Shown: positions 1 through 5,559, counted from the first letter of the stretch. The stretch is 8,018 nt of DNA from an uncultured Prevotellaceae bacterium (GCA_900313845.1 OMTC01000067.1:1-8018), one strand, 5' to 3'. The notes: generated by a model not told the origin, from the sequence alone. Numbers and translations: made by a program.

Positions 1-155
1 CGGGTTTTGCCCTCAGGCACTCCATAAATCCAGAACACGCGCTCGATGGGGAAGGGAAGTTGCGTGTTTTCAGCAAAGCAGAGTGAACCTCTTGCATCGG
101 TAGCAAGAGGAAGCGTGATGAGTTGGCAATGGAATTGAGTGGATTTTGTGCTCAT
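1..155 (-). CDS. FdtA/QdtA-like sugar 3,4-ketoisomerase (cupin), N-terminal part, cut by window edge
   Basis: The first 51 codons, from an ATG at 155-153, read to the window edge without a stop. The peptide begins MSTKSTQFHCQLITLP and contains the motifs RGSL (residues 24-27) and PFPIERVFWIYGVPEGKT (34-51). This is the N-terminal pattern I know from the WxcM-like FdtA/QdtA cupins, which isomerise dTDP-4-keto-6-deoxyglucose to the 3-keto sugar on the way to dTDP-3-amino-3,6-dideoxyhexoses for LPS O-antigen, capsule or S-layer glycans. The histidine-rich catalytic segment (normally GGHAH, directly after this point) lies outside the window, so activity cannot be judged. The gene is divergent from the DUF4332 gene and has a plausible -7 box (182-189) with a short leader. 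Related WxcM-like cupins of other specificity are an alternative. More genes for surface sugar synthesis may lie to the left. Confidence 0.82.
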   Translation of the reverse strand, partial: MSTKSTQFHCQLITLPLATDARGSLCFAENTQLPFPIERVFWIYGVPEGKT

Positions 156-181
156 GTGTGCTTCTGTTTCTTTTAAATATG

Positions 182-212
182 CAAAAATAGGTATTTTTTT
201 GAAAAAGAGAAA
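182..212 (-). promoter_or_regulatory. Probable Bacteroidota promoter of the FdtA-like gene
   Basis: Read on the minus strand, 189-182 is TATTTTTG, a perfect match to the -7 consensus TAnnTTTG. The -33 position at the usual 19-bp spacing (212-209) reads TTTC, one mismatch from TTTG. Transcription would start about 20-25 nt before the ATG at 155. Confidence 0.5.
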
Positions 213-232
213 ATGAGAAAAAGAGAAAATGA
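201..232. repeat. 16-bp perfect tandem repeat, two copies, in divergent promoter region
   Basis: The unit gaaaaagagaaaatga occurs at 201-216 and again, identical, at 217-232, followed by a decaying third start (gaatt). It is purine-only apart from one T per unit. It lies just upstream of the -7 box of the FdtA-like gene and overlaps its -33 position, between two divergent promoters. It may be a slippage product, a curved or UP-like A-tract, or a binding site; the sequence does not decide this. The rest of the 156-385 spacer is AT-rich and holds no ORF that I can support. Confidence 0.7.
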
Positions 233-301
233 GAATTTATTCGAAAATGAGCGAATTACAAAAAATAAAAAAATGATGGATTTGAAGAAAAAAAGTGCGA
301 T

Positions 302-336
302 TTTGTTGGAACAAAAAGAAAATAGAACTATTTTTG
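302..336 (+). promoter_or_regulatory. Probable promoter of the DUF4332 gene
   Basis: TATTTTTG at 329-336 matches TAnnTTTG perfectly. The -33 element is less clear: TTTG lies at 302-305 (spacer 23) and GTTG at 305-308 (spacer 20). The start would fall around 340, giving a leader of about 45 nt that is A/T-rich and has no Shine-Dalgarno sequence before the ATG at 386. Confidence 0.5.
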
Positions 337-385
337 CACCATGAACTAAATAACATTCTTTTTTACTTAAATAAATCGTTAGACT

Positions 386-796
386 ATGGCAAATTACAAA
401 ATTGTTGACATTCAAGGCGTTGGTGCCGTTTATGCTGAAAAACTCATTGCTGCTGGTGTGAAAGACACAGACACACTGCTTGAGAAGTGCGCAAAACCTG
501 CTGGCCGCAAGGCATTGGCTGAAGAAACAGGCATTAGCCCTAAGTTGATTCTCACTTGGACAAACCACGTGGACCTTTATCGCATTCAGGGCGTTGGTCC
601 TCAGTTTGCTGAATTGCTGGAGGCTGCTGGTGTGGATACCGTGAAGGAATTGAAGCATCGTGTTCCTGCTAATTTGCAGAAGAAATTGGAGGAAGTGAAT
701 GCTCAGAAGAATCTGACGAATCGCGTTCCTTCTGAGAAGGAAGTGGAGAAGATGATTGAGCAGGCAAAGGAACTTCCTGCAGTGATGGAATACTAA
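386..796 (+). CDS. DUF4332 family protein with two helix-hairpin-helix motifs
   Basis: A 136-residue soluble protein with no signal peptide or membrane segment. Two helix-hairpin-helix units are plain: IQGVGAVYAEKLIAAGV (residues 9-25) and IQGVGPQFAELLEAAGV (67-83). They are separated by a helical stretch with TGISPKLILTW (48-58), and a charged helical tail follows (95-136). This matches the DUF4332 family, whose biochemical function I do not know to be established. HhH pairs of this GVG type usually contact the DNA or RNA backbone without sequence specificity, so nucleic-acid binding is an inference. The start is the only sensible ATG and lies behind an A-rich leader. The gene appears monocistronic: it is divergent from the FdtA-like gene and followed 70 bp later by a terminator. 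Codon use resembles the neighbouring genes. Confidence 0.87.
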   Translation: MANYKIVDIQGVGAVYAEKLIAAGVKDTDTLLEKCAKPAGRKALAEETGISPKLILTWTNHVDLYRIQGVGPQFAELLEAAGVDTVKELKHRVPANLQKKLEEVNAQKNLTNRVPSEKEVEKMIEQAKELPAVMEY

Positions 797-865
797 GGGT
801 TCTTTGCTTCAAATTTGTCGTGAGAAATTACATTGACGAAATGTCTTCTCATGGATGCAATCATT

Positions 866-900
866 AAAAAAGCCGAGAATATTGCGTTCTCGGCTTTTTT
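866..900. terminator. Bidirectional intrinsic terminator between convergent genes
   Basis: GCCGAGAA (872-879) and TTCTCGGC (887-894) form a perfect 8-bp stem with a 7-nt loop. It is flanked by six A on the left (866-871) and six T on the right (895-900), so a T-tract follows the hairpin in both directions. It ends the DUF4332 transcript (stop at 796) on the plus strand and, 7 bp beyond the stop at 908, the ftsY-rimO-HU-HU/LysM transcript on the minus strand. Confidence 0.93.
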
Positions 901-907
901 ATACCTA

Positions 908-2446
908 TTATGGAAGTTTGATTTCTGTTCCTGGTTCAATCACGTCAGGGTTTTCGAAATTGTTCAAGCGAAGGATGGCATCTACGGAATCCTTTGTACC
1001 ATAGTACATGATTGAAATCTTTGTCAAGTATTCGCCTCGTTCCAGAACGTGAATCTTATATTGCTTCTCAGGTTTTGCTTGAGCAGGGATGGAGTCTGGT
1101 ACAACTTGCTTCGTTGTTTTCTCAACGTTTTCACCCTGATTGTTAGGTCTCAGGAAGAAATACGCAGCAACAACTGCAGCGAGAAGAACTAAGCCGATGA
1201 TTAAAGGACGAAGGAAGTTCTTTTGGTTTCCTTCATTTTCTTCTGCTTCAGGTTGAACGGGCTTTGGCTCTTTAGAAGGCTCTGGGGCAACCACTTTTTC
1301 CTCCTTTGGTGCAGGAGTAGGAGTTGGCACGGGAGTTGGCTTTGCTTCAACGATAGGTTCCTTATCCACAAGCTTTGCCTCATTGCTGTTTGCCTTCTCA
1401 GCCACAACAGTTTTTAGGTTTTTCTCCAACTTGTTAAGCAATTTCTCCAGCTTCCTGGTTGTTGCTTGGAGAGATTCATAATCGACTCTTGCTGTGCGCA
1501 TATTTGTTTCAGCAGCTCGCAAAGCATCCTTAGCCACATCCACTTTTTCAATGGCAGTTTGCAGATTTTCTTTTGCTAACAGACAGCGTGACTGCGCATC
1601 TTTCAGCTTTTCTTTGAGCTCATTTAGACTCTCTGGTGTTGAAATTACATCATCAATTCCTGAAAAATCATCCATAGGTTCTTCTTCTGTAATTTTTTTC
1701 TCTAAATATTTTATTAATTCTGCATCAGATAAGGAATCTAAGAACTTCTTATAGGATTGTTCTTCTTCGGTAATGAGTTTATCTAATGATGATTCTTTGT
1801 TCTCAATAGGTTCTTCAATAACCTTGGTCTCTTCAACAACGTTAGTTTCTTCTACGACGTTAGTCTCTTCAATAACGTTGACCTCTTCAATGACTTCCTT
1901 TTCTTCATCAACGTTCTTTTCTTCAACCGTAGGAAGTTCGCCCTTGATAGGTTCCTCATCCTTTGGAAGTTCTGAAACGAGGGCTGCAGCAGGTGCAGCG
2001 TAGTTCCTTTTCAAGGCTTCATCCTCGTTTGGAAGTTCACCCTTAATAGGTTCTTCATCCTTAGGAAGTTCTGAAACAAAGGCAGCGGCAGGTGCAGCAT
2101 AATCCTTTTTCGAAGCTTCTTCTTCCTTCGTTTCCTGTTCTTCGATTTGAACCTGTTGCTCCGTCGAACTGATTCTCTCTGTCAAACTTTCTTCAGCAGT
2201 GAAGGACAGTTTCTTAAAGCCTGGAATAATGATGCGTTCACCAGTTTTCACACTAACGCTTTCGCGGGCTTCCACATCGACAGCCTTGAAAGTGCCCAAT
2301 CCTTTCACTTTCACAACACCATCCGTGAAGAGACCCTCAATGATAGTGTCGGCGAAAGCACGAACGAAGGTATCTGAGATTTTCTTTGAAAGTCCAAGCT
2401 GTTGTGCTATGGCTTCCGATAAGTTTTGAGCGGTAAGTTTCTGCAT
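908..2446 (-). CDS. HU-family DNA-binding domain fused to coiled coil, transmembrane helix and C-terminal LysM
   Basis: A 512-residue protein with five zones. Residues 1-95 are an HU/IHF-like domain, with GLGTF at 49-53 and a beta-arm from about 54 to 77. Residues 96-260 are a Glu-rich linker with two 33-residue tandem repeats (113-145, 146-178) and a hexapeptide repeat VxEETN (185-212). Residues 272-350 are a long heptad-like helix, probably coiled coil, followed by a Pro-rich stretch (369-400). Residues 411-432 are a single hydrophobic segment. Residues 463-512 are a LysM domain ending at the C terminus. With no N-terminal signal, the expected topology is HU in the cytoplasm and LysM in the periplasm. 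LysM binds N-acetylglucosamine-containing glycans such as peptidoglycan. A nucleoid-to-wall tether is my inference. The arm lacks the usual intercalating proline (V66). The gene is last in the ftsY unit; its ATG lies 2 nt after the HU stop, suggesting translational coupling. Confidence 0.88.
   Translation of the reverse strand: MQKLTAQNLSEAIAQQLGLSKKISDTFVRAFADTIIEGLFTDGVVKVKGLGTFKAVDVEARESVSVKTGERIIIPGFKKLSFTAEESLTERISSTEQQVQIEEQETKEEEASKKDYAAPAAAFVSELPKDEEPIKGELPNEDEALKRNYAAPAAALVSELPKDEEPIKGELPTVEEKNVDEEKEVIEEVNVIEETNVVEETNVVEETKVIEEPIENKESSLDKLITEEEQSYKKFLDSLSDAELIKYLEKKITEEEPMDDFSGIDDVISTPESLNELKEKLKDAQSRCLLAKENLQTAIEKVDVAKDALRAAETNMRTARVDYESLQATTRKLEKLLNKLEKNLKTVVAEKANSNEAKLVDKEPIVEAKPTPVPTPTPAPKEEKVVAPEPSKEPKPVQPEAEENEGNQKNFLRPLIIGLVLLAAVVAAYFFLRPNNQGENVEKTTKQVVPDSIPAQAKPEKQYKIHVLERGEYLTKISIMYYGTKDSVDAILRLNNFENPDVIEPGTEIKLP
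1811..1894 (-). repeat. 18-bp in-frame repeat encoding VxEETN hexapeptides
   Basis: Inside the HU/LysM gene, residues 185-212 read VIEEVN, VIEETN, VVEETN, VVEETK, VIEE: four full units and a partial one with an 18-bp DNA period. The units have diverged at several bases, so this is a somewhat aged in-frame minisatellite in the acidic linker. Copy number may differ between strains. Confidence 0.8.
1913..2110 (-). repeat. 99-bp in-frame tandem duplication in the linker of the HU/LysM gene
   Basis: Two adjoining 99-bp units (2110-2012 and 2011-1913) encode residues 113-145 and 146-178. By eye 25 of 33 residues are identical, including the blocks YAAPAAA and VSELPKDEEPIKGELP. Several third-position differences within the conserved blocks show that the duplication is not very recent or that the protein sequence is under constraint. 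Confidence 0.88.
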
Positions 2447-2448
2447 AA

Positions 2449-2724
2449 TCAGCCTTTGATTTTATCTTTCAATGTGTTACTTGGTTTATAACCCAATGTG
2501 TAACGTGCAGGAATGATAACGGTTTCCTGGGTGGTAGGGTTATACATTTTTCGCGCAGCTTTCTCTTTCAGTTCAAAGTTGCCAAATCCCTGAAGAGAAA
2601 CTACATTCCCTTGGCGCACTTCCTCAACGACATTGTCGATGAGGGCGCTCTGAAGTTCTGTTATTTGCTTAGCACTCAAGCCTGTCTTTTTGACTAAGCG
2701 CTGTGCGAATTCTTTGTTGTTCAT
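2449..2724 (-). CDS. HU-family DNA-binding protein (nucleoid protein)
   Basis: A 91-residue protein of standard HU/IHF length. It has an N-terminal helical dimerisation half (1-45), the GFGNF turn (46-50) and the arm sequence ARKMYNPTTQETVIIPARY (57-75). N62 and P63 sit where the canonical arm has its intercalating Asn-Pro, so DNA bending is expected to be normal. HU dimers bind DNA in the cytoplasm with little sequence preference and shape the nucleoid. The gene starts 10 nt after the rimO stop and its TGA lies 2 nt before the ATG of the HU/LysM gene. The adjoining pair of HU paralogs, one free and one membrane-anchored, raises the possibility that they form heterodimers (inference). Whether it acts as HU or as an IHF-like subunit cannot be told from sequence. 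Confidence 0.94.
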   Translation of the reverse strand: MNNKEFAQRLVKKTGLSAKQITELQSALIDNVVEEVRQGNVVSLQGFGNFELKEKAARKMYNPTTQETVIIPARYTLGYKPSNTLKDKIKG

Positions 2725-2734
2725 TGATTATGGT

Positions 2735-4033
2735 TTAAATTCGTTTTGCATATAAATCGAAGTCGTCGGCATCTGTGATTTCCACTGTGTAGAAACTACC
2801 TCGTCGCAGGGTGCCATCACTTATTGGTATCAAGACCTCGGGATCAACCTCTGGAGAATCAAACTCAGTACGTCCCACGTAGTATTCGCCTTCTTGTCTA
2901 TCTATGATGATTTTCATTTTCTGACCGATTTTCTGAGCTTGCACCTCTGCCGAGATTTCCTGCTGGAGTTCCATGAGTTCGGAAAGTCGAGATTGCTTCA
3001 CCTCTTCTGGTATTTCATCCTTGAAATGCTTGGCTGCGTAGGTGCCTTCTTCCTCACAATAGGCAAATGCTCCCATGCGCTCGAACTTTGCCCAGCGGAC
3101 AAATGCTTTCAACTCCTCAAATTCATCCTCACCTTCTCCAGGGAATCCCACCATCAAAGTGGTTCGGATGTGGATGCCTGGCACTTCCTGACGCAACTTC
3201 TCTATGAGCTGATAGGTATCTTCTTTGTTGACGTAGCGGCGCATGTTGGAGAGAACATTTGTGCTGACATGCTGAAGAGCAATGTCGAGATATTTGCACA
3301 CATTCTTCTTTTCACGCATCACCCGTAACAAATCCATCGGAAAGTTCTTTGGATAAGCATAATGCAGGCGAATCCATTTCACTCCCTTGATGTCAGCCAT
3401 CCGTTCAACGAGTTCTGCAATCTTCTGCTTGCCGTAGATGTCAACGCCATAGTAGGTGAGTTCCTGAGCTATGATTTGAAACTCCTTCACTCCCTTTGCC
3501 ACAAGGTGTTCCACTTCTGCCAGTATATCCTCCATGGAGCGAGAATGATGCTTGCCCGTGATGATAGGAATAGCACAGTATGCACATTTGCGGTCGCATC
3601 CTTCTGAAATCTTCAGATAGGCATAGTGCTTGGGAGTTGTGATGCGGCGCTCGTATTCATGTTTTGTGTCGTAGGTCTTCCCCAAGTCCTGAATCAGTTC
3701 TGTCCAGTTGAACTTTCCATAGAACTTATCCACTTCGGGAATCTCCTGCCCCAGCTCTTTCAAATAGCGCTCGGAAAGACAGCCCATCACGAAAAGCTTG
3801 TTGAGTCTGCCTTCCTTTTTGGCTTCGCAAAAGTCGAGAATCATGTTGATGGATTCTTCCTTTGCATCGCCTATGAATCCGCAAGTGTTGATTACTGCTA
3901 TCTCACCTTGAGGGTTCTCAGAATCGTGAGTCACACGATAGCCGTTCAACTCCAATTGGCGGATGAGTCGTTCGGAATCCACCAAGTTTTTCGAGCAACC
4001 AAGGGTGATGATGTCAACAGTATTTTTTCTCAC
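2735..4033 (-). CDS. rimO: Ribosomal protein S12 methylthiotransferase RimO
   Basis: A 432-residue radical-SAM methylthiotransferase that adds a methylthio group to the conserved aspartate of ribosomal protein S12 (Asp88/89 in E. coli). The N-terminal UPF0004 domain has TLGCSKNLVDSE (10-21) and the three cluster cysteines C13, C51 and C85. The radical-SAM motif CDRKCAYC gives C146, C150 and C153. GFPGE (296-300) is part of the SAM-binding half, and a C-terminal TRAM domain (about 367-432) docks the S12 substrate. The SKNLVDSE motif and the length separate RimO from MiaB. All key residues are present. The start codon is GTG (4033-4031), not ATG: there is no ATG in frame between the ftsY stop and M64, and the GTG gives the expected N terminus. 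The start lies 8 nt after the ftsY stop, and HU follows after 10 nt. Confidence 0.96.
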   Translation of the reverse strand: MRKNTVDIITLGCSKNLVDSERLIRQLELNGYRVTHDSENPQGEIAVINTCGFIGDAKEESINMILDFCEAKKEGRLNKLFVMGCLSERYLKELGQEIPEVDKFYGKFNWTELIQDLGKTYDTKHEYERRITTPKHYAYLKISEGCDRKCAYCAIPIITGKHHSRSMEDILAEVEHLVAKGVKEFQIIAQELTYYGVDIYGKQKIAELVERMADIKGVKWIRLHYAYPKNFPMDLLRVMREKKNVCKYLDIALQHVSTNVLSNMRRYVNKEDTYQLIEKLRQEVPGIHIRTTLMVGFPGEGEDEFEELKAFVRWAKFERMGAFAYCEEEGTYAAKHFKDEIPEEVKQSRLSELMELQQEISAEVQAQKIGQKMKIIIDRQEGEYYVGRTEFDSPEVDPEVLIPISDGTLRRGSFYTVEITDADDFDLYAKRI

Positions 4034-4041
4034 GTTTATCT

Positions 4042-5004
4042 TTATTTTTTCTCCTCGCTGAAGAGTGAATCCACAAATTCGCGTCGGTTGAATGCCTGAA
4101 GGTCTTCCATGTCTTCGCCCAAGCCGATGTAGCGCACTGGAATCTTGAATTGCTCCGAAATGCCAATGACTACGCCTCCCTTAGCAGTACCATCCAATTT
4201 GGTGATTGCCATGGAGGTCACTTTCGTAGCGGCAGTGAATTGCTTGGCTTGCTCAAAGGCATTCTGTCCTGTAGAACCATCCAGCACGAGCATCACGTCA
4301 TCGGGACCATCGGGAACAACCTTAGCAATCACATTGCGAATCTTTGTCAATTCGTTCATGAGTCCCACTTTGTTGTGGAGACGTCCTGCGGTATCAATCA
4401 GAACTACGTCTGCACCACTTGCCACTGCGGAACTCACTGTGTCGTAGGCAACAGATGCTGGGTCACTTCCCATCTGTTGCTTCACGACAGGAACTCCCAC
4501 GCGTTCGCCCCAAATGCACAACTGCTCCACAGCGGCTGCACGGAAGGTATCTGCAGCTCCCAGCACCACTTGCTTTCCTGCCTTCTTGAATTGATATGCC
4601 AATTTGCCAATCGTCGTGGTTTTTCCAACTCCATTTACTCCCACCACAAGGATGATGTATGGCTTATGGTCGGTAGGCAGATTGAATCCTTCCGTATCAT
4701 CGGTGTTGCTTTCTGTGAGTAGGGCAGCGATTTCCTCGCGAAGGATATTGTTCAGCTCAGAAGTGCTGACATATTTGTCTCGAGCCACGCGCTCCTCGAT
4801 GCGGCGGATGATTTCGAGTGTGGTATCGACTCCAACATCAGAAGTGATGAGCACTTCCTCCAAGTTATCAAGCACTTCCTCATCCACTTTCGATTTGCCT
4901 GCTATGGCACGGCTTATCTTCGTGAATACGCTTTCCTTGGTCTTTGCAAGTCCACTATCAAGCTTTTCCTTCTTCTTGCTGCTGAAAATGTCGAAAAATC
5001 CCAT
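4042..5004 (-). CDS. ftsY: Signal recognition particle receptor FtsY
   Basis: A 320-residue SRP receptor GTPase that pairs with Ffh-4.5S RNA at the inner membrane to deliver ribosomes making membrane proteins. The start MGFFDIFSSKKKEK gives the short amphipathic, basic membrane-binding helix typical of FtsY forms with a reduced A domain. The N domain follows (about 25-100). The G domain has the P-loop GVNGVGKTTTIGKL (122-135), DTFRAAA (152-158), DTAGR (204-208), TKLDGTAKGG (268-277) and GLGE (294-297). All GTPase motifs are intact. The frame is open upstream to 5133, with in-frame ATGs at 5058 and 5037, but these fall in the predicted 5' hairpin and family length favours 5004. It is the first gene of its transcript, with a promoter at 5068-5098; rimO follows after 8 nt. 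Confidence 0.96.
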   Translation of the reverse strand: MGFFDIFSSKKKEKLDSGLAKTKESVFTKISRAIAGKSKVDEEVLDNLEEVLITSDVGVDTTLEIIRRIEERVARDKYVSTSELNNILREEIAALLTESNTDDTEGFNLPTDHKPYIILVVGVNGVGKTTTIGKLAYQFKKAGKQVVLGAADTFRAAAVEQLCIWGERVGVPVVKQQMGSDPASVAYDTVSSAVASGADVVLIDTAGRLHNKVGLMNELTKIRNVIAKVVPDGPDDVMLVLDGSTGQNAFEQAKQFTAATKVTSMAITKLDGTAKGGVVIGISEQFKIPVRYIGLGEDMEDLQAFNRREFVDSLFSEEKK

Positions 5005-5023
5005 ACTTCTACATATCTTTTTG

Positions 5024-5056
5024 GCGCGTATTTCCATATATATGGTACATACGCGC
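5024..5056 (-). promoter_or_regulatory. Nested inverted repeat in the ftsY 5' leader
   Basis: Arms GCGCGTAT (5024-5031) and ATACGCGC (5049-5056) are perfect inverted repeats. They enclose a second perfect 12-bp palindrome, CCATATATATGG (5034-5045). In the transcript this would form a 33-nt hairpin starting roughly 5-8 nt after the predicted transcription start and ending about 19 nt before the ATG. It could protect the mRNA 5' end, regulate translation, or be an operator at the DNA level. The mechanism is not visible from sequence. Confidence 0.7.
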
Positions 5057-5067
5057 ATAATTCCTCG

Positions 5068-5098
5068 CAAATTTACATGATTTCTGCCAAATTGCAAA
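5068..5098 (-). promoter_or_regulatory. Promoter of the ftsY-rimO-HU-HU/LysM unit
   Basis: On the minus strand the -33 box TTTG (5098-5095) is followed after exactly 19 bp by TAAATTTG (5075-5068), a full match to the Bacteroidota consensus TTTG-N19-TAnnTTTG. It lies just downstream of the ribosomal-cluster terminator, so ftsY has its own start of transcription near 5060-5064. Confidence 0.82.
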
Positions 5099-5112
5099 AT
5101 AATTTGCAATAA

Positions 5113-5150
5113 AGCAATAAAAAACCTCCCCAAAATTTTTCAGGGAGGTT
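5113..5150 (-). terminator. Intrinsic terminator of the ribosomal protein cluster
   Basis: AACCTCCC (5123-5130) and GGGAGGTT (5143-5150) form a perfect 8-bp stem around an A/T-rich loop. The loop can itself extend the stem through AAAA/TTTT pairing. Read on the minus strand, the hairpin is followed by TTTTATTGC, a short T-tract. It lies 26 bp after the DUF4295 stop and 15 bp before the ftsY -33 box. Confidence 0.88.
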
Positions 5151-5176
5151 CATTATCTTACATTTCGTCGGCTTAA

Positions 5177-5332
5177 TTACTTCTTGTTGAGATAGTCCTT
5201 AACGCTGTCTGCAGGAACCATCTTCTCGTCGAATGCATAAGCACCAGTCTTAGGTGACTTAAACATACGGATAACCTTTGTGAATGAGCGACTGTCCTTA
5301 TTCTGGAGAGTAGCGACTGTTTTCTTTGCCAT
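5177..5332 (-). CDS. DUF4295 small basic protein, probable Bacteroidota ribosomal protein
   Basis: A 51-residue basic protein, MAKKTVATLQNKDSRSFTKV to the C terminus YLNKK, with TAA at 5179-5177. It contains the family-typical block FKSPKTGAYAFDEKMVP (residues 24-40). I recognise it as DUF4295, a family confined to Bacteroidota and encoded directly after rpmG. From memory, structural work on the Flavobacterium johnsoniae ribosome reported an additional large-subunit protein named bL38 in this phylum, and I believe DUF4295 is that protein; that identity needs checking. Size, charge and position between rpmG and the terminator fit a ribosomal role in any case. The start ATG is 12 nt after the rpmG stop. 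An overlapping ORF in another frame (5173-5373) has no family resemblance and is rejected. Confidence 0.88.
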   Translation of the reverse strand: MAKKTVATLQNKDSRSFTKVIRMFKSPKTGAYAFDEKMVPADSVKDYLNKK

Positions 5333-5344
5333 ATCTTATGCTGC

Positions 5345-5533
5345 TTATTTAATCTCCTTGTGTACAGTGACACGCTTAAGGATTGGGTTATACTTCTTGA
5401 GCTCCAAACGATCTGGAGTGTTCTTGCGGTTCTTTGTGGTGATGTAACGTGAAGTGCCTGGCAGACCGCTGTCCTTCATTTCAGTGCATTCGAGGATGAC
5501 CTGCACTCTGTTACCTTTAGCTTTCTTTGCCAT
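5345..5533 (-). CDS. rpmG: 50S ribosomal protein L33 (bL33), zinc-free form
   Basis: A 62-residue basic protein. The core RYITTKNRKNTPDRLELKKYNP (residues 29-50) and the C-terminal VTVHKEIK are diagnostic of bL33, which sits near the E site of the large subunit. The zinc-binding form carries two CxxC pairs; here only one cysteine (C16) is present, so this is the C-minus type that needs no zinc. Between rpmB (26 nt upstream) and the DUF4295 gene (12 nt downstream), it is clearly cotranscribed with both. The ATG at 5533-5531 is followed by MAKKAKG, the same MAKK opening as the next gene. Confidence 0.96.
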   Translation of the reverse strand: MAKKAKGNRVQVILECTEMKDSGLPGTSRYITTKNRKNTPDRLELKKYNPILKRVTVHKEIK

Positions 5534-5559
5534 ATTATTATTTCCTTCGTTTAGAGTTT

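Noticed and set aside
173..658. Minus-strand 161-codon ORF opposite the DUF4332 gene
   Set aside because: Antisense of the clear DUF4332 gene and of A/T-rich promoter DNA; the Phe/Ser-rich product has no family resemblance.
833..1015. Plus-strand 60-codon ORF crossing the terminator at 866-900
   Set aside because: It runs through a bidirectional terminator and antisense to the LysM-coding end of the HU/LysM gene.
1773..2003. Plus-strand Ser/Thr-rich ORF with repeats
   Set aside because: It is the antisense shadow of the Glu-rich repeats in the HU/LysM linker.
1811..2110. Regularly spaced repeats considered as a CRISPR array
   Set aside because: The repeats are in frame, encode repeated peptides, adjoin without spacers and diverge between copies.
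2894..4722. Several plus-strand ORFs of 81 to 190 codons opposite rimO and ftsY
   Set aside because: All are shadows of well-conserved minus-strand genes, with no own promoter or family motifs.
5005..5133. Extension of the ftsY reading frame upstream to 5133, giving a 363-residue protein
   Set aside because: The extension covers the promoter and the 5' hairpin and lies partly upstream of the predicted transcription start. MGFFDIF at 5004 is the family-typical N terminus.
5173..5373. 66-codon ORF overlapping the DUF4295 gene and the end of rpmG
   Set aside because: Wrong frame; the DUF4295 gene (5177-5332) explains the stretch and this product has no recognisable features.
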